A DNA stretch of 64,000 nt from SKLM01 sp964514285 (GCA_964514285.1 CAZEQC010000004.1:1-64000); one strand, 5' to 3'; positions 33,036 through 42,604 are shown, counted from the first letter of the stretch. The notes: a model not told the origin generated them from the sequence alone. A program made the numbers and translations.

Positions 33036-34589
33036 ATGAAAAACCGTAACGGAAGGACTGTACCCTCAGGCCGTCCTCGGATTGACCACCTGAAGATGAG
33101 GGACATCACCAAGCTCTTCCCAGGGGTGGTGGCCAATGACCACGTCGATTTTGACGTGCAGGCCGGCGAGGTCCACGCCCTGTTGGGCGAGAACGGGGCG
33201 GGTAAGAGCACGCTGATGAAGGTCCTGTACGGCATGTACGAGCAGGACGAGGGCGAGATCTGGCTGAACGGCAGGCGAGTGACCATCGACTCGCCGACGG
33301 ACGCCATCGAGCTGGGCATTGGCATGATCCACCAACACTTCATGCTGGTCGAGACGCTGACAGTGGCGGAGAATGTGGCTCTGGGACTCCCATCCTCGCG
33401 CGAGCCCCTCACTGACCTGGACCGCGTGTCACAGCGCATTCTGGAGCTGGCCGAGGTTTACGGCCTCCGGGTCGATCCTGACGCCTATATCTGGCAGCTT
33501 GCGGTGGGTCAGAAGCAGCGCGTCGAGATCCTCAAGGCGCTCTACCGAGGTGCCGCCCTGCTCATCCTCGATGAGCCGACGGCCGTTCTCACGCCTCAGG
33601 AGGTGGACGAGTTCTTTGTGACGCTTCGTCAGATGACGCGGGATGGCCACGCCATCATCTTCATCTCCCACAAGCTGCACGAGGTGCTCGATATCAGCGA
33701 CCGGGTGACGGTGCTGCGGGACGGCCGGCAGGTGGACAGCTGCCCTATCGAGGGCTGCACCAAGCAGAGCCTGGCGAAGATGATGGTGGGGCGGGACGTG
33801 ACCATGAAGCCCTACCGCATCGCGTTAGAACCGGGCGATGCACGGCTGGTGCTCCAGAATCTGCACGCCTTAAGCGACCGCGAGACCCCCGCCCTGCGCG
33901 GCGTGGATCTGTCCGTCCACTCGGGAGAGATTCTGGGCTTGGCGGGCGTATCGGGCAACGGTCAGCTGGAACTGGCGGAGGCGGTCACTGGGCTGCGGCC
34001 TCTCACCGGAGGAGAGATCTTTCTGGAGGGTGAGGACATCACCGAGCTGACGCCCGGCTCACGAACTGACAAGGGCATGGCCTACATCCCCGAGGAGCGG
34101 ATGAAGGATGGAATGATCAAGGATTTCTCGGTGGCCGAGAACTTGGTGCTGCGTGACCATCACAAAGAGCCATTCTCCCGCCGAGGCTTTCTGTTTCTGC
34201 GTGTGATCACTGAGTATGCCAGGGGGCTGATCCAGGCCTTCCAGGTCAAGACGCCTTCGCACGAGACGCCAGCCAAGAACCTGTCGGGCGGCAATATTCA
34301 GAAGGTGGTACTGGCCCGCGAGTTGTCGCGGAAGCCACGGGTGCTAGTCGCGGCGCAGCCCACGCGCGGCGTCGATATCGGCGCTACCGAGTATGTGCAC
34401 GCTCGGCTCTTGGAACAACGCGAGAAAGGCACGGCAATTCTGCTGATCTCCGAGGATCTGGATGAGGTGATGGCCCTCTCCGACCGCATCGCGGTGATCT
34501 ATGAGGGGCAGATCATGGGCGTGGTGGATGGAGAGCAGGCGACACCAGAGCAGTTAGGGCTGATGATGGCTGGCGTGCGGGAGGCGTAG
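33036..34589 (+). CDS. BMP-family ABC transporter ATPase (double ABC, YufO/RbsA-like), system 1
   Basis: From ATG 33036 (AGGAG 7 bases upstream) the product has 517 residues with two ABC domains. Domain 1 has Walker A LLGENGAGKSTLM (about 50-62), Q-loop HQHFML, signature LAVGQKQRVEILKAL and Walker B LLILDEPTAVLTP. Domain 2 (about 275-510) has the degenerate Walker A GVSGNGQLELAE typical of this family, signature LSGGNIQKVVLAREL and AAQPTRGVDIGA. Only the first site is expected to be fully active, which is normal for RbsA-type ATPases. It is the last gene of system 1; its stop is 20 bases from that of system 2 on the other strand. Confidence 0.92.
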   Translation: MKNRNGRTVPSGRPRIDHLKMRDITKLFPGVVANDHVDFDVQAGEVHALLGENGAGKSTLMKVLYGMYEQDEGEIWLNGRRVTIDSPTDAIELGIGMIHQHFMLVETLTVAENVALGLPSSREPLTDLDRVSQRILELAEVYGLRVDPDAYIWQLAVGQKQRVEILKALYRGAALLILDEPTAVLTPQEVDEFFVTLRQMTRDGHAIIFISHKLHEVLDISDRVTVLRDGRQVDSCPIEGCTKQSLAKMMVGRDVTMKPYRIALEPGDARLVLQNLHALSDRETPALRGVDLSVHSGEILGLAGVSGNGQLELAEAVTGLRPLTGGEIFLEGEDITELTPGSRTDKGMAYIPEERMKDGMIKDFSVAENLVLRDHHKEPFSRRGFLFLRVITEYARGLIQAFQVKTPSHETPAKNLSGGNIQKVVLARELSRKPRVLVAAQPTRGVDIGATEYVHARLLEQREKGTAILLISEDLDEVMALSDRIAVIYEGQIMGVVDGEQATPEQLGLMMAGVREA

Positions 34590-34609
34590 AGGCAGGAACC
34601 GCCCCCCTA

Positions 34610-35575
34610 CTATCCTTTTTCCTCCCGGGCGTAGGGGACGCCTAGAGCAGCCGGCGCGCCGATGCGCTTCCGCAGCGTCTCCCACCAAGTGATGATGACC
34701 AGCACCAGAATAGTGGCGATGTAGGGCAACATGTTGAGAAGCGCAGCCGGGATGGTCGTGCCAGCAGCCTGCATACGGAACTGCACCGCGTTGATACCGC
34801 CGAAGAGCGCCGCTCCAATGACGGCTCGCAGCGGATCCCACATAGCGAAGATCACCAAGGCCACAGCAATCCAGCCTCGTCCACCGGTGATGTTCTCCGT
34901 CCACCCTTTGGTGTAGGCCAATGAAAGATGCGCGCCTCCTAACCCAGCCAAAGCGCCGCCCACCATGGTGTAGAGATAGCGATTCGTGCCAACACGGATG
35001 CCCATGGCATCAGCGGTCTGAGGGTTCTCGCCGACCGATCGCATGTAGAGGCCAGGTCGGGTCTTGTAGAGATACCACCAGGCCAGGGGCACTAGGCCGT
35101 AGAGCCCGTAGGTCAGGATATCCTGATTGAAGAGGGACGGACCGACGAGGGGAAGCTCGGATAGCATCGGAATCGGAAGTCGCGACAGACTTGGTCCCAC
35201 AAGCCCGACCAGACGCGAGCCATCTGGGCCAAGACGCTGTCCCAAGAAGCTGGCCAGACCGGTGCCAAAAAGCGTGAGGGTCAGTCCGCTGACGACCTGA
35301 TTCGCACGCAGCGTGATGGAGAGGAAAGCGTGGATCAACGCCATCAGGATCCCCGCTATGAGAGCCACCACCACGGCGAGCACCAGGCTGCCCGTATGAT
35401 AGCCCATAGCAAAGGCAGAGACGGCCCCGACCATCATCATACCCTCGACGCCCAGATTGAGGATGCCTGATCGCTCCGCATAGATCTCCCCGATTGTGGC
35501 ATAGAGCAGCGACGTGCCAGCGCGAAGGGTAATGGTCAGAATAGAGGTCAACAAGGATAAGTCCAGAGCATTCAC
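34610..35575 (-). CDS. BMP-family ABC transporter permease, system 2 (second permease)
   Basis: The 321-residue membrane protein starts at GTG 35575, one base after the stop of the preceding permease. It has SGILNLGVEGMMMVGAVSAF (about 37-56) and the loop GLYMRSVGENPQTADAMGIRVG (about 176-197, shown in part), as in YufQ-like subunits. A longer frame to 35641 would lie inside the neighbour. It ends the system 2 operon and meets system 1 tail to tail. Confidence 0.9.
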   Translation of the reverse strand: MNALDLSLLTSILTITLRAGTSLLYATIGEIYAERSGILNLGVEGMMMVGAVSAFAMGYHTGSLVLAVVVALIAGILMALIHAFLSITLRANQVVSGLTLTLFGTGLASFLGQRLGPDGSRLVGLVGPSLSRLPIPMLSELPLVGPSLFNQDILTYGLYGLVPLAWWYLYKTRPGLYMRSVGENPQTADAMGIRVGTNRYLYTMVGGALAGLGGAHLSLAYTKGWTENITGGRGWIAVALVIFAMWDPLRAVIGAALFGGINAVQFRMQAAGTTIPAALLNMLPYIATILVLVIITWWETLRKRIGAPAALGVPYAREEKG

Positions 35576-35576
35576 G

Positions 35577-36686
35577 CTACTCAGCCTCCTTCGCCACTGA
35601 TTCTTGCGACAAGACAGCTTCCTGCGGTTCAGAGCGCACAATCCTCAGTTTGTACTCGGCGAACAGCGATCCTCCCAACATGGGGAAGAGCAGAGCGCCC
35701 TGCAAGACGAGCCCCATCGCCGCCGGCAGGCCCATAGCCATCTGAATCTGGTCCCCACCGACGAGGAGCCCCGCCAGGAGGAAACCAACGAGCAGAACAC
35801 CCCACGGGTTGAGCTGGCTCATCCAGGCGACGATGATGGCGGTATAGCCATAGCCCACCGTGAGGCCCTGCTGCAGCCGACGCATCACGCCGGTGACCTC
35901 GCAGACGCCGGCCAAGCCACAGAGAGCACCGGAGACTAACATAGCGACCAAGATCAGCCTGGGGATATTGATCCCGATGTAGCGTGCTGCCTTAGGGTTC
36001 TCGCCCGTGATACGAAGCTCGAACCCCCACTTCGTACGCTGAAGCACGAACCACAGAATGGCCGCAGCGATCAAGGCCAGGAACAAGCCGGCGTGGGCCC
36101 GATCGTAGATCCGGGGCAGCCACGCCACCTCCGGGAACCTCGCCGTGCCTGGGAACCCATAGCCTTCCGGATCGCGCCACGGACCATGGTACATATGGGA
36201 TACCAAAAGGATGGCGATGTAGTTCATCATCAGCGTGGTGATAGTCTCATTGACCTGAAGATAAGCGCGCAGGAGAGCGGGAATCGCAGCCCAAAGGGCC
36301 CCAGCTACCATACCCAGCAGGATCGCAGCCGGTACCACCGACCAGCCGGGAAGTGGATCCGATGCATAGAGCGCGACCCACGTCGCGGCCAGCCCCCCCA
36401 TGGCCAGCTGCCCCTCTGCGCCAATGTTCCAGAATAGCATACGGAACGCGATTGAGACCCCCAACCCAGTGAGCATCAGGGGGATCGCCTTGACTAGCGT
36501 CTCGGCCAGGGCGTGAACGTCACCAAAGGCCCCTTGAGCCATCGCGGCATAGGCCACGAAAGGATCAACGCCGGAGAGGAGCAACAGGACCGCACCGAAG
36601 ATCAATGCAAAAACGAGTGATAGCACAGGGACTAATACCCTGATGGCACGAGAGACTTCCTGGCGCTTCTCAAAGACAATCCTCAC
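35577..36686 (-). CDS. BMP-family ABC transporter permease, system 2 (first permease)
   Basis: The 369-residue membrane protein overlaps the ATPase gene by 4 bases. It has about nine or ten TM helices, AFRMLFWNIGAEGQLAMGGL (about 81-100; IGAEGQ is the family motif), a YLQVNETITTLMMNYIA stretch, and the cytoplasmic loop GFELRITGENPKAARYIGI (about 227-245). A cytoplasmic C-terminal tail is rich in Glu/Gln/Ser. It pairs with the next gene to form the transport channel. Confidence 0.91.
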   Translation of the reverse strand: MRIVFEKRQEVSRAIRVLVPVLSLVFALIFGAVLLLLSGVDPFVAYAAMAQGAFGDVHALAETLVKAIPLMLTGLGVSIAFRMLFWNIGAEGQLAMGGLAATWVALYASDPLPGWSVVPAAILLGMVAGALWAAIPALLRAYLQVNETITTLMMNYIAILLVSHMYHGPWRDPEGYGFPGTARFPEVAWLPRIYDRAHAGLFLALIAAAILWFVLQRTKWGFELRITGENPKAARYIGINIPRLILVAMLVSGALCGLAGVCEVTGVMRRLQQGLTVGYGYTAIIVAWMSQLNPWGVLLVGFLLAGLLVGGDQIQMAMGLPAAMGLVLQGALLFPMLGGSLFAEYKLRIVRSEPQEAVLSQESVAKEAE

Positions 36687-38251
36687 CCTGTAGCTCCCTC
36701 CTGGGTCTTCGACCGGGTCTTCGACCTGTGCGGTTGCTCACCGGCCATCATCAGCCCGATGGCATCAATGTCAGCCTCCTCGGTTGGCACGATCCCCACG
36801 ATCTCACCCTCGAACATCACCGCAATGCGATCGGATATCTCCATCAACTCATCCAGATCCTCGGATATGAGCAGCACCGCCGTCCCCTCGTCACGCTGCT
36901 TCAGCAGAAGGTCACGCACCGTCTCTGTCGCGCCGACGTCGAGCCCGCGCGTCGGATGGACGGCGACAAGCAGACCTTCACAAGCCGTGAGCTCGCGAGC
37001 CAAGATAGCTTTCTGGAGATTGCCGCCGGAGAGGAATTTGACCCGGGTCTCCGGCCCAGGCGTGGCGATGTCGAATCCGTCGATCAAGTCCTTCGCGAAG
37101 AACCTCATCCTATTGGGGAGAAGAACCGGGCCGTGGGAGAGCTCCGACGTACGGTAGGCTTTGAGGGCCAAGTTTTCGGCGACCGACATATCCCCGACCA
37201 AGCCCATCTCCACACGGTCCTCCGGAACGTGGCTTACACCAGCCCGAATGGCCCGCAGGGGCGATTGGTTCGTGATACACGTCTCGTTAACTTGGATCTC
37301 CCCATCAACAGCATCACGAAGGCCGGTGATGACCTCCGCCAACTCCCGCTGGCCGTTCCCGGCGACCCCGGCAATACCGACGATCTCACCGGCGTGGACC
37401 GTCAGCGAGACGCCGCGCAGCGCCGGCAGCCCCTTGTCGTTCAAAGCCTCAAGATCCTCAATCTCGAGGACGGGGCTCCCGAGCTTACACGCGGTCTTAT
37501 TCAACTGAAAGAGGACTTCGCGCCCCACCATCAACCGCGCCAGCTCCTCCGGTGAGGTCTCGGACGTCGACCGTGTAGCCACGTTCTTGCCACCACGCAG
37601 CACGGTCACCCGATCTGAGAACATCATCACCTCTCGAAGCTTGTGGGTAATGAAGATGGCGGCCTTGCCCTCCTTGACGACCCGACGGAGGACCTCAACC
37701 AGATCGTCCACCTCCTGCGGCGTCAGCACAGCTGTTGGCTCATCGAGGATAAGAATATCCACATCGCGATAGAGCAGCTTCAGGATCTCCACGCGCTGCT
37801 GCTCCCCCACCGAGAGCTGCCAGATATAGGCATCCGGGTCGACCTGCAGACCATACCGCTCGCCCAATGCTTCCAGACGACGTTTGACGTGCCGAAGCTC
37901 CGGTTGAAAGGAGAGACCCTGCAGGCCGAGGACCACGTTCTCCGCCACTGTCATGGTCTCCACCAGCATGAAGTTCTGGTGGACCATGCCGATACCTAGG
38001 TCATAGGCATCGCGAGGAGATTGAATGTCAACCAGGTCGCCTCGGACGGTGATAGCCCCATCATCGGGACGGTAGAGACCACAGAGCACGTTCATCAGGG
38101 TCGACTTGCCAGCACCGTTTTCGCCAAGCAAGGCCAACACCTCCCCCTCGAAGAGCTCCAGATCGACGTGGTCGTTGGCCAGCACGCCGGGGAAACGTTT
38201 CGTGATACCCACCATGCGGAGAATGGGGTCTCGCGTCCTGCTTTCGGTCAT
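36683..38251 (-). CDS. BMP-family ABC transporter ATPase (double ABC), system 2
   Basis: The 522-residue protein has domain 1 Walker A LLGENGAGKSTLM (about 42-54), Q-loop HQNFML, signature LSVGEQQRVEILKLL and Walker B LILDEPTAVLTP. Domain 2 has the usual non-canonical GVAGNGQRELAE (about 300-311), signature LSGGNLQKAILAREL and VHPTRGLDVGA. It is clearly homologous to the system 1 ATPase over its whole length. It is preceded by 136 non-coding bases with a long inverted repeat separating it from its lipoprotein gene. Confidence 0.92.
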   Translation of the reverse strand: MTESRTRDPILRMVGITKRFPGVLANDHVDLELFEGEVLALLGENGAGKSTLMNVLCGLYRPDDGAITVRGDLVDIQSPRDAYDLGIGMVHQNFMLVETMTVAENVVLGLQGLSFQPELRHVKRRLEALGERYGLQVDPDAYIWQLSVGEQQRVEILKLLYRDVDILILDEPTAVLTPQEVDDLVEVLRRVVKEGKAAIFITHKLREVMMFSDRVTVLRGGKNVATRSTSETSPEELARLMVGREVLFQLNKTACKLGSPVLEIEDLEALNDKGLPALRGVSLTVHAGEIVGIAGVAGNGQRELAEVITGLRDAVDGEIQVNETCITNQSPLRAIRAGVSHVPEDRVEMGLVGDMSVAENLALKAYRTSELSHGPVLLPNRMRFFAKDLIDGFDIATPGPETRVKFLSGGNLQKAILARELTACEGLLVAVHPTRGLDVGATETVRDLLLKQRDEGTAVLLISEDLDELMEISDRIAVMFEGEIVGIVPTEEADIDAIGLMMAGEQPHRSKTRSKTQEGATG

Positions 38252-38272
38252 CAGTTCTCGCTTCCAGTATGA

Positions 38273-38369
38273 AGACCCCTAGGGTTCGAGCGACCAAGCC
38301 CGATAACTCGTCCGGGGGACCAACACCGCCTCCCCTCGGTCACAGGCTTGCGACAAACCCTAAGGGTCT
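38273..38369 (-). repeat. Long inverted repeat between lipoprotein and ATPase genes of system 2
   Basis: AGACCCCTAGGGTT (38273-38286) and AACCCTAAGGGTCT (38356-38369) are complementary with one mismatch and enclose about 69 bases. Within these, AAGCC/GGCTT near the ends can extend the fold. Its position, between binding-protein and ATPase genes, is the same as that of the stem-loop at 32985-33016 in system 1. Confidence 0.75.
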
Positions 38370-38387
38370 GGCTTTCTTGTGCGTGTG

Positions 38388-39536
38388 CTACTCGGGAATC
38401 TCCCCAACGACACCTTCGACGAACCAGTCCATGCTCAGCATATCGCCGTCGGGCATACATTCGCCATCGGCGACGGCCTCGTCGCCATCCTGGTCGTTGA
38501 TGGGGCCGCAGAAGACGTCCCAGTCGGTCCCGGTGATCCGATCTCGTTCCGCACCGACCTGCTCACGGACGTCGTCCGGCACTAATGGACTCATCTCGGC
38601 CAGCTTGACAACTCCCGTCTCCAGGCCACCCCAGAACTGATGGGTCCCCCACGTACCATCGATGACGTTCTGCACGGTGTCGACGTAGTAGGTCCCCCAG
38701 TTCCACTGCGGGCTCGTGAGGACCGTGTCACCAACGAACTCACGCATATCAGAGTCATAGCCAACGCTCAGCGCGTCTCGCTCCTTGGCCGCCTTCTGGG
38801 GCTCCGTGGTGTCCTGGTGCTGCGTGATAATGTCCGCTCCCTCGTCGAGGAGAGCCTCGGCGGCCTCTCGCTCCTTAACGGGATCGTACCAGGTGTTCGT
38901 CCACACCACGCGTACCTCGGCGTCCGAGTTGACCGAGCGGACGCCCAGCGTGAAGGCGTTGATGCCGCGGATTACCTCGGGGATGGGGAACGCCGCGACG
39001 TAGCCGATGATGTTGCTATCCGTCATCTCGCCAGCCACGATGCCGGAAAGGTAACGCGGCTGGTAGATACGGCCGAAGTAGGTGGCCATATTCTCTCGCG
39101 TTTTGAACCCAGAGCAGTGCTCGAAGAGGACATCTGGGTACTCCTCAGCGACCTCAAGCGTGGGATCCATGTAGCCGAACGAGGTCGTGAAGATGACGTC
39201 CCACCCTTCCTCGGCGTACTGACGGATGACGCGCTTGGCGTCAGGGCCCTCAGGTACGTCCTCGATGTAGGTGGTCTCTACGTCATCGCCCAGCTCCTCC
39301 TCCAGCATCTTGCGCCCGCGGTCGTGCTCATAGGTCCAGCCCAGGTCACCTGGTGGGCCGATGTAGACGAAAGCAGCCTTCACCGGCAAATCCATCTCTA
39401 CGCTCGGCTCGTCAGTGGGGGCAGGCTCTTCTGTCGGGACTTCGGTGGGCTCCGGTGTGGCAGCCTGACCACAAGCGGTCAGGACCACAACTGCAACAAT
39501 CATGAGACCCGTCAAGTGCCATAGACGTTTGCGCAT
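38388..39536 (-). CDS. BMP-family substrate-binding lipoprotein, system 2
   Basis: The 382-residue precursor has a signal peptide with lipobox LTAC (Cys about 22). A Pro/Thr/Glu-rich stalk (about 25-48) is followed by the BMP fold, starting VKAAFVYIGPPGDLGWTYEH with GWDVIFTTSFGYMDP, LSGIVAGEMTDSNIIGYVA and ADIITQHQDTTEP. The stalk, absent from system 1, lifts the domain from the membrane. Low visible similarity to the system 1 protein suggests a different ligand. GWTYEHDRGRKM-like BMP proteins are often near adenine deaminase and amidohydrolase genes, as here. Shine-Dalgarno AGGAGGTG is close to perfect. Confidence 0.92.
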   Translation of the reverse strand: MRKRLWHLTGLMIVAVVVLTACGQAATPEPTEVPTEEPAPTDEPSVEMDLPVKAAFVYIGPPGDLGWTYEHDRGRKMLEEELGDDVETTYIEDVPEGPDAKRVIRQYAEEGWDVIFTTSFGYMDPTLEVAEEYPDVLFEHCSGFKTRENMATYFGRIYQPRYLSGIVAGEMTDSNIIGYVAAFPIPEVIRGINAFTLGVRSVNSDAEVRVVWTNTWYDPVKEREAAEALLDEGADIITQHQDTTEPQKAAKERDALSVGYDSDMREFVGDTVLTSPQWNWGTYYVDTVQNVIDGTWGTHQFWGGLETGVVKLAEMSPLVPDDVREQVGAERDRITGTDWDVFCGPINDQDGDEAVADGECMPDGDMLSMDWFVEGVVGEIPE

Positions 39537-39646
39537 TCTTCACCTCCTGTAGGAATATCAAATGGAAAGGTTACAACTCACCAGCAGGGCCTTCGAGGAT
39601 AGATCAGTCCGCACCACCTCCTTGTTTTCAACGTAGAAGCGGTTCA

Positions 39647-39675
39647 ATGATAGCATGATCTGCCCGGTTTAGCAA
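39647..39675 (-). promoter_or_regulatory. Promoter of the system 2 BMP transporter operon
   Basis: On the minus strand TTGCTA (39675-39670), a 17-base spacer and TATCAT (39652-39647). It lies in the gap after the Nif3 gene and predicts a leader of about 100 bases before ATG 39536. Confidence 0.65.
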
Positions 39676-39679
39676 TTGA

Positions 39680-40435
39680 CTACATGCCGGTGGGGATATC
39701 GAGGAAGACCGTATCCAGCTCAAACTGCTCCTCTAGGTGGCGCGCCAGGGCTTTCACGCCGAGCGTCTCCGTTGCATAGTGCCCGGCGAAGAGCACGTTG
39801 AGCTCCTGTTCGACAGCCTGGTGAAAGAACGTATGGCTCGTCTCGCCCGTGATGTAGGCATCCAGCCCTGCGTCCGCTACTTGGTCCATCATCGAGGCGG
39901 CACCACCAGAGACACATCCCACGTACTCGATCTCCTTCGGTCCGTAGTCGAGCACGCGGATAGGGGGCCTCTCCAAAGCCTCTACCAGGCGTCCAATCAG
40001 CGTTGAGATATCCAGCGGCGGTTCCAGCCGACCAGCGAAACCAATCTCCACCCCATGATACTCGCCAAACGGCTCCCTCTCCTTGAGACCTAGCCGACGC
40101 ACCATCTCCGCGTTGTTGCCGACTTGAGGATGCATGTCGAGCGGTAAATGCACCGCGTAGAGCCCACAGCCGCCGTCGATCAGGGTCTTCACCCGTCGGA
40201 AATGCGGACCTGCCAGGCGCAGAGGATCCCCCCAGAACAGCCCGTGATGGACCACAAGAAGATCGGCCTCCTCAGCGACGGCCCGCTCAAACGAAGCCTG
40301 GCAACCATCCACAGCGAAGGCAACCTTCCTCGCGTCATCAGGGCCCTGGACCTGAAGACCGTTGAGGGACTTGTCCTCGATCTCCTCGACACAGAGATAG
40401 TCATCCAAGTAATCAACTAACTCACCGTGTTGCAT
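39680..40435 (-). CDS. Nif3-like dinuclear metal-center protein
   Basis: From ATG 40435 (GAGGGG upstream) the product has 251 residues. It matches the short Nif3/YqfO family: NGLQVQGPDD (about 25-34), VDGCQASFERAV, DLLVVHHGLFWGDP (about 60-73; metal-binding HHG), YAVHLPLDMHPQVGNN (His/Asp ligands, about 94-109), VSGGAAS, AYITGETSH and a C-terminal FAGHYATE (about 218-225; metal-binding HYATE). Proteins of this family bind two metals, and a GTP cyclohydrolase-like activity has been proposed. The biological role is open. It is preceded at 13 bases by a small membrane protein gene. Confidence 0.9.
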   Translation of the reverse strand: MQHGELVDYLDDYLCVEEIEDKSLNGLQVQGPDDARKVAFAVDGCQASFERAVAEEADLLVVHHGLFWGDPLRLAGPHFRRVKTLIDGGCGLYAVHLPLDMHPQVGNNAEMVRRLGLKEREPFGEYHGVEIGFAGRLEPPLDISTLIGRLVEALERPPIRVLDYGPKEIEYVGCVSGGAASMMDQVADAGLDAYITGETSHTFFHQAVEQELNVLFAGHYATETLGVKALARHLEEQFELDTVFLDIPTGM

Positions 40436-40448
40436 GCGCCCCCTCGTC

Positions 40449-40679
40449 CTACTCAACCCAACGTTCAATCAACAATAGAATCCCCCACAACAACGCCAGG
40501 ATCGTGACGCCCGAAAAGAGACACGCCACCCCCAGCACAATGGCCCGGGAACCGTAGGCCAGGGCAATGACCGCCCCGCCCCCTACGATCAAGAAGCCAG
40601 CAACCAACCAGAGGAGCCGACGTTGCTCACGGCGACGCCGGGCCCGTGAATTGGTGGGTTTGTCTTTGTCGTCCATCAT
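40449..40679 (-). CDS. Small two-TM membrane protein of unknown function
   Basis: From one of two consecutive ATGs (40679 or 40676) the product has about 75 residues. A charged N-terminus (DDKDKPTNSRARRRREQRR) is followed by two hydrophobic helices (about 22-45 and 50-70) and a short tail. It resembles no family I recognise. It lies 13 bases before nif3 and 102 bases after adenine deaminase on the same strand. Confidence 0.55.
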   Translation of the reverse strand: MMDDKDKPTNSRARRRREQRRLLWLVAGFLIVGGGAVIALAYGSRAIVLGVACLFSGVTILALLWGILLLIERWVE

Positions 40680-40781
40680 CAGCAGCACCGGCGTCGGCAA
40701 CCGCGGCGATGAAGGGAGCCCTGACGCTCAATTGGCTCATATCGAGGCTGCAGGCTTTCAGGTTTCCGTGCCAGGAGCAGG

Positions 40782-42518
40782 TTATCCCTCGTCCAGGAAC
40801 AGAGGTACGAAATCAAACGCCTCCACATCGACCAGTCCCTGATCCGTAAGCTTCAGCGAAGGAATGACCTCCAGAGCCAGGAAGCCCAGGGTCATCAGAG
40901 GATCGTGCAAGGCTGACCCGAGATCCTGGGCAGCCTCCACCAGGTCGTCCATCTGCTGCCGAACCGTCTCCAACGGCTGACCGGACATCAAGCCGGCGAT
41001 AGGCAACGGCACTTGGGCGAGCACCTGTTCGCCAGCAGCGGCGACCAGACCACCTCCCAGCTCTGTCACCGCGCGAGCGGCAGTCATCATCGAGGCGTCG
41101 TCGCAGCCGGCGATGGTCAGGTTGTGCGCGTCGTGTCCGACGCTCCCGGCCAGTGCCCCCCTTTTCAATCCCAAACCGTGTACGAAGCCCAACCCCACAT
41201 TCCCGGTACCCCGGTGCCGCTCGACGACGGCCAGCTTCAGGACGTCGCGTTCGACATCGGCGACGGCCTGGCCGTCCCGAACCGGTACATCCTGGACCAG
41301 ATGCCGCGTGACGATCTGATCCGGTACCAGGCCAATGACGCGCACCTCCACAGCTTCGGCTTTCTGATCGGGTGCGGGGATGGCGAACCTCAACCCATCC
41401 CAGTCGACGTTCACGGTGCCGCGCACGGCGGATGCGTCCACGCTTGGCTTGGGCCACTCACCCACCGGCGCTCCCTGTCGAGCAGCCAGTTGGCCCCCGG
41501 CAAACACCATCTCGGCGCGGAAGTCGTGCAGATCGGAGAAGACAACCAGATCTGCCCGTCTGCCAGGAGCGATGGCGCCGCGGTCATCCAGGCGGAACCA
41601 CTGCGCGACATTGAGGGTCGCCATACGGATCGCCGTGACCGGGTCGAGACCCTCCGCCACAGCCAGGCGGAGCATGTAGTCGAGGTGCCCCTCGTCGAGT
41701 AGGTCGCTGGGGTGCCGATCATCGGTGCAGAAACCACAGCGGCGACTGTTTTCCTCAGTGACAGCGGACAGCAGGGTCAGCAGGTTCTTGGCGCCAGTGG
41801 CCTCCCGGAGAAAGACGCGCATACCGAGCCGCAGTTTCTCTGTCATCTCCTCAGGCGTGGTACACTCGTGATCGGACGCCGGGCCGGCGCCGACGTAGGC
41901 CTGCAGCCACTTCCCACTCAGGTCAGGCGAGTGACCGTCGATCACGTAATCCTGAAAAGCCTCGATCTTCGCCAGGGCCTCTGGATCCCCCATAACCAGT
42001 CCCGGCACATTCATAAACTCGGCCAGTCCAACTACCCGGGGCAGATCGACTAGATCCACCAGATCGTCAGCGGTTAGCTCCGCTCCAGCGGTGGCCATGT
42101 GCGTGGCCGGGACGGAGGAAGGGAGATTCACCAGGACTGTCAGAGGCAACCCCGTGGAAACATCGAGCATATAGCGAATCCCATCAGCGCCGACGACATT
42201 GGCGATCTCGTGGGGGTCGGTGACCACAGTCGTGGTCCCGCGGGGAAGCACAGCCCGTGCGAACTGAGGCGGTGTAACCATCGAGGACTCAATGTGGACG
42301 TGGGCGTCGATGAGACCCGGGCAGACATACTGGCCTTTAAGATCGAACTCCTCCTTGGCCTCGTACGCCGGTCCCACGCCGACGATGGCATCCTCGGCGA
42401 TGGCGACATCGGCCTCAAGGATCTCACCCGTGAATACGTTGATGACCCGCCCATTGCGAAGCAGAAGATCGGCCGGTTCATCGCCGCGAGCAACAGGCAG
42501 AAAGCGAGCTAGCTCCAT
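40782..42518 (-). CDS. ade: Adenine deaminase
   Basis: The 578-residue amidohydrolase matches bacterial adenine deaminase at its usual length. It has LLLRNGRVINVFTGEI (about 18-33), the metal site LIDAHVHIESSM (about 74-85), VTDPHEIANVVG (about 99-110), VIDGHSPDLSG (about 191-201), CTDDRHPSDLLDEGHLDY (about 270-287) and a C-terminal region with VGHDAHNLTIAG. It converts adenine to hypoxanthine and ammonia, feeding the purine pathway suggested by the surrounding transporters and molybdenum hydroxylase. Second-domain residues are complete. Confidence 0.96.
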   Translation of the reverse strand: MELARFLPVARGDEPADLLLRNGRVINVFTGEILEADVAIAEDAIVGVGPAYEAKEEFDLKGQYVCPGLIDAHVHIESSMVTPPQFARAVLPRGTTTVVTDPHEIANVVGADGIRYMLDVSTGLPLTVLVNLPSSVPATHMATAGAELTADDLVDLVDLPRVVGLAEFMNVPGLVMGDPEALAKIEAFQDYVIDGHSPDLSGKWLQAYVGAGPASDHECTTPEEMTEKLRLGMRVFLREATGAKNLLTLLSAVTEENSRRCGFCTDDRHPSDLLDEGHLDYMLRLAVAEGLDPVTAIRMATLNVAQWFRLDDRGAIAPGRRADLVVFSDLHDFRAEMVFAGGQLAARQGAPVGEWPKPSVDASAVRGTVNVDWDGLRFAIPAPDQKAEAVEVRVIGLVPDQIVTRHLVQDVPVRDGQAVADVERDVLKLAVVERHRGTGNVGLGFVHGLGLKRGALAGSVGHDAHNLTIAGCDDASMMTAARAVTELGGGLVAAAGEQVLAQVPLPIAGLMSGQPLETVRQQMDDLVEAAQDLGSALHDPLMTLGFLALEVIPSLKLTDQGLVDVEAFDFVPLFLDEG

Positions 42519-42604
42519 AAGACACTCCCCTTACCGCGCTACGTCAGACAATCATCGGGAACACTGCTGTCCAACAGCACGTCCCTGCAGGTGAAACGTC
42601 CCCT

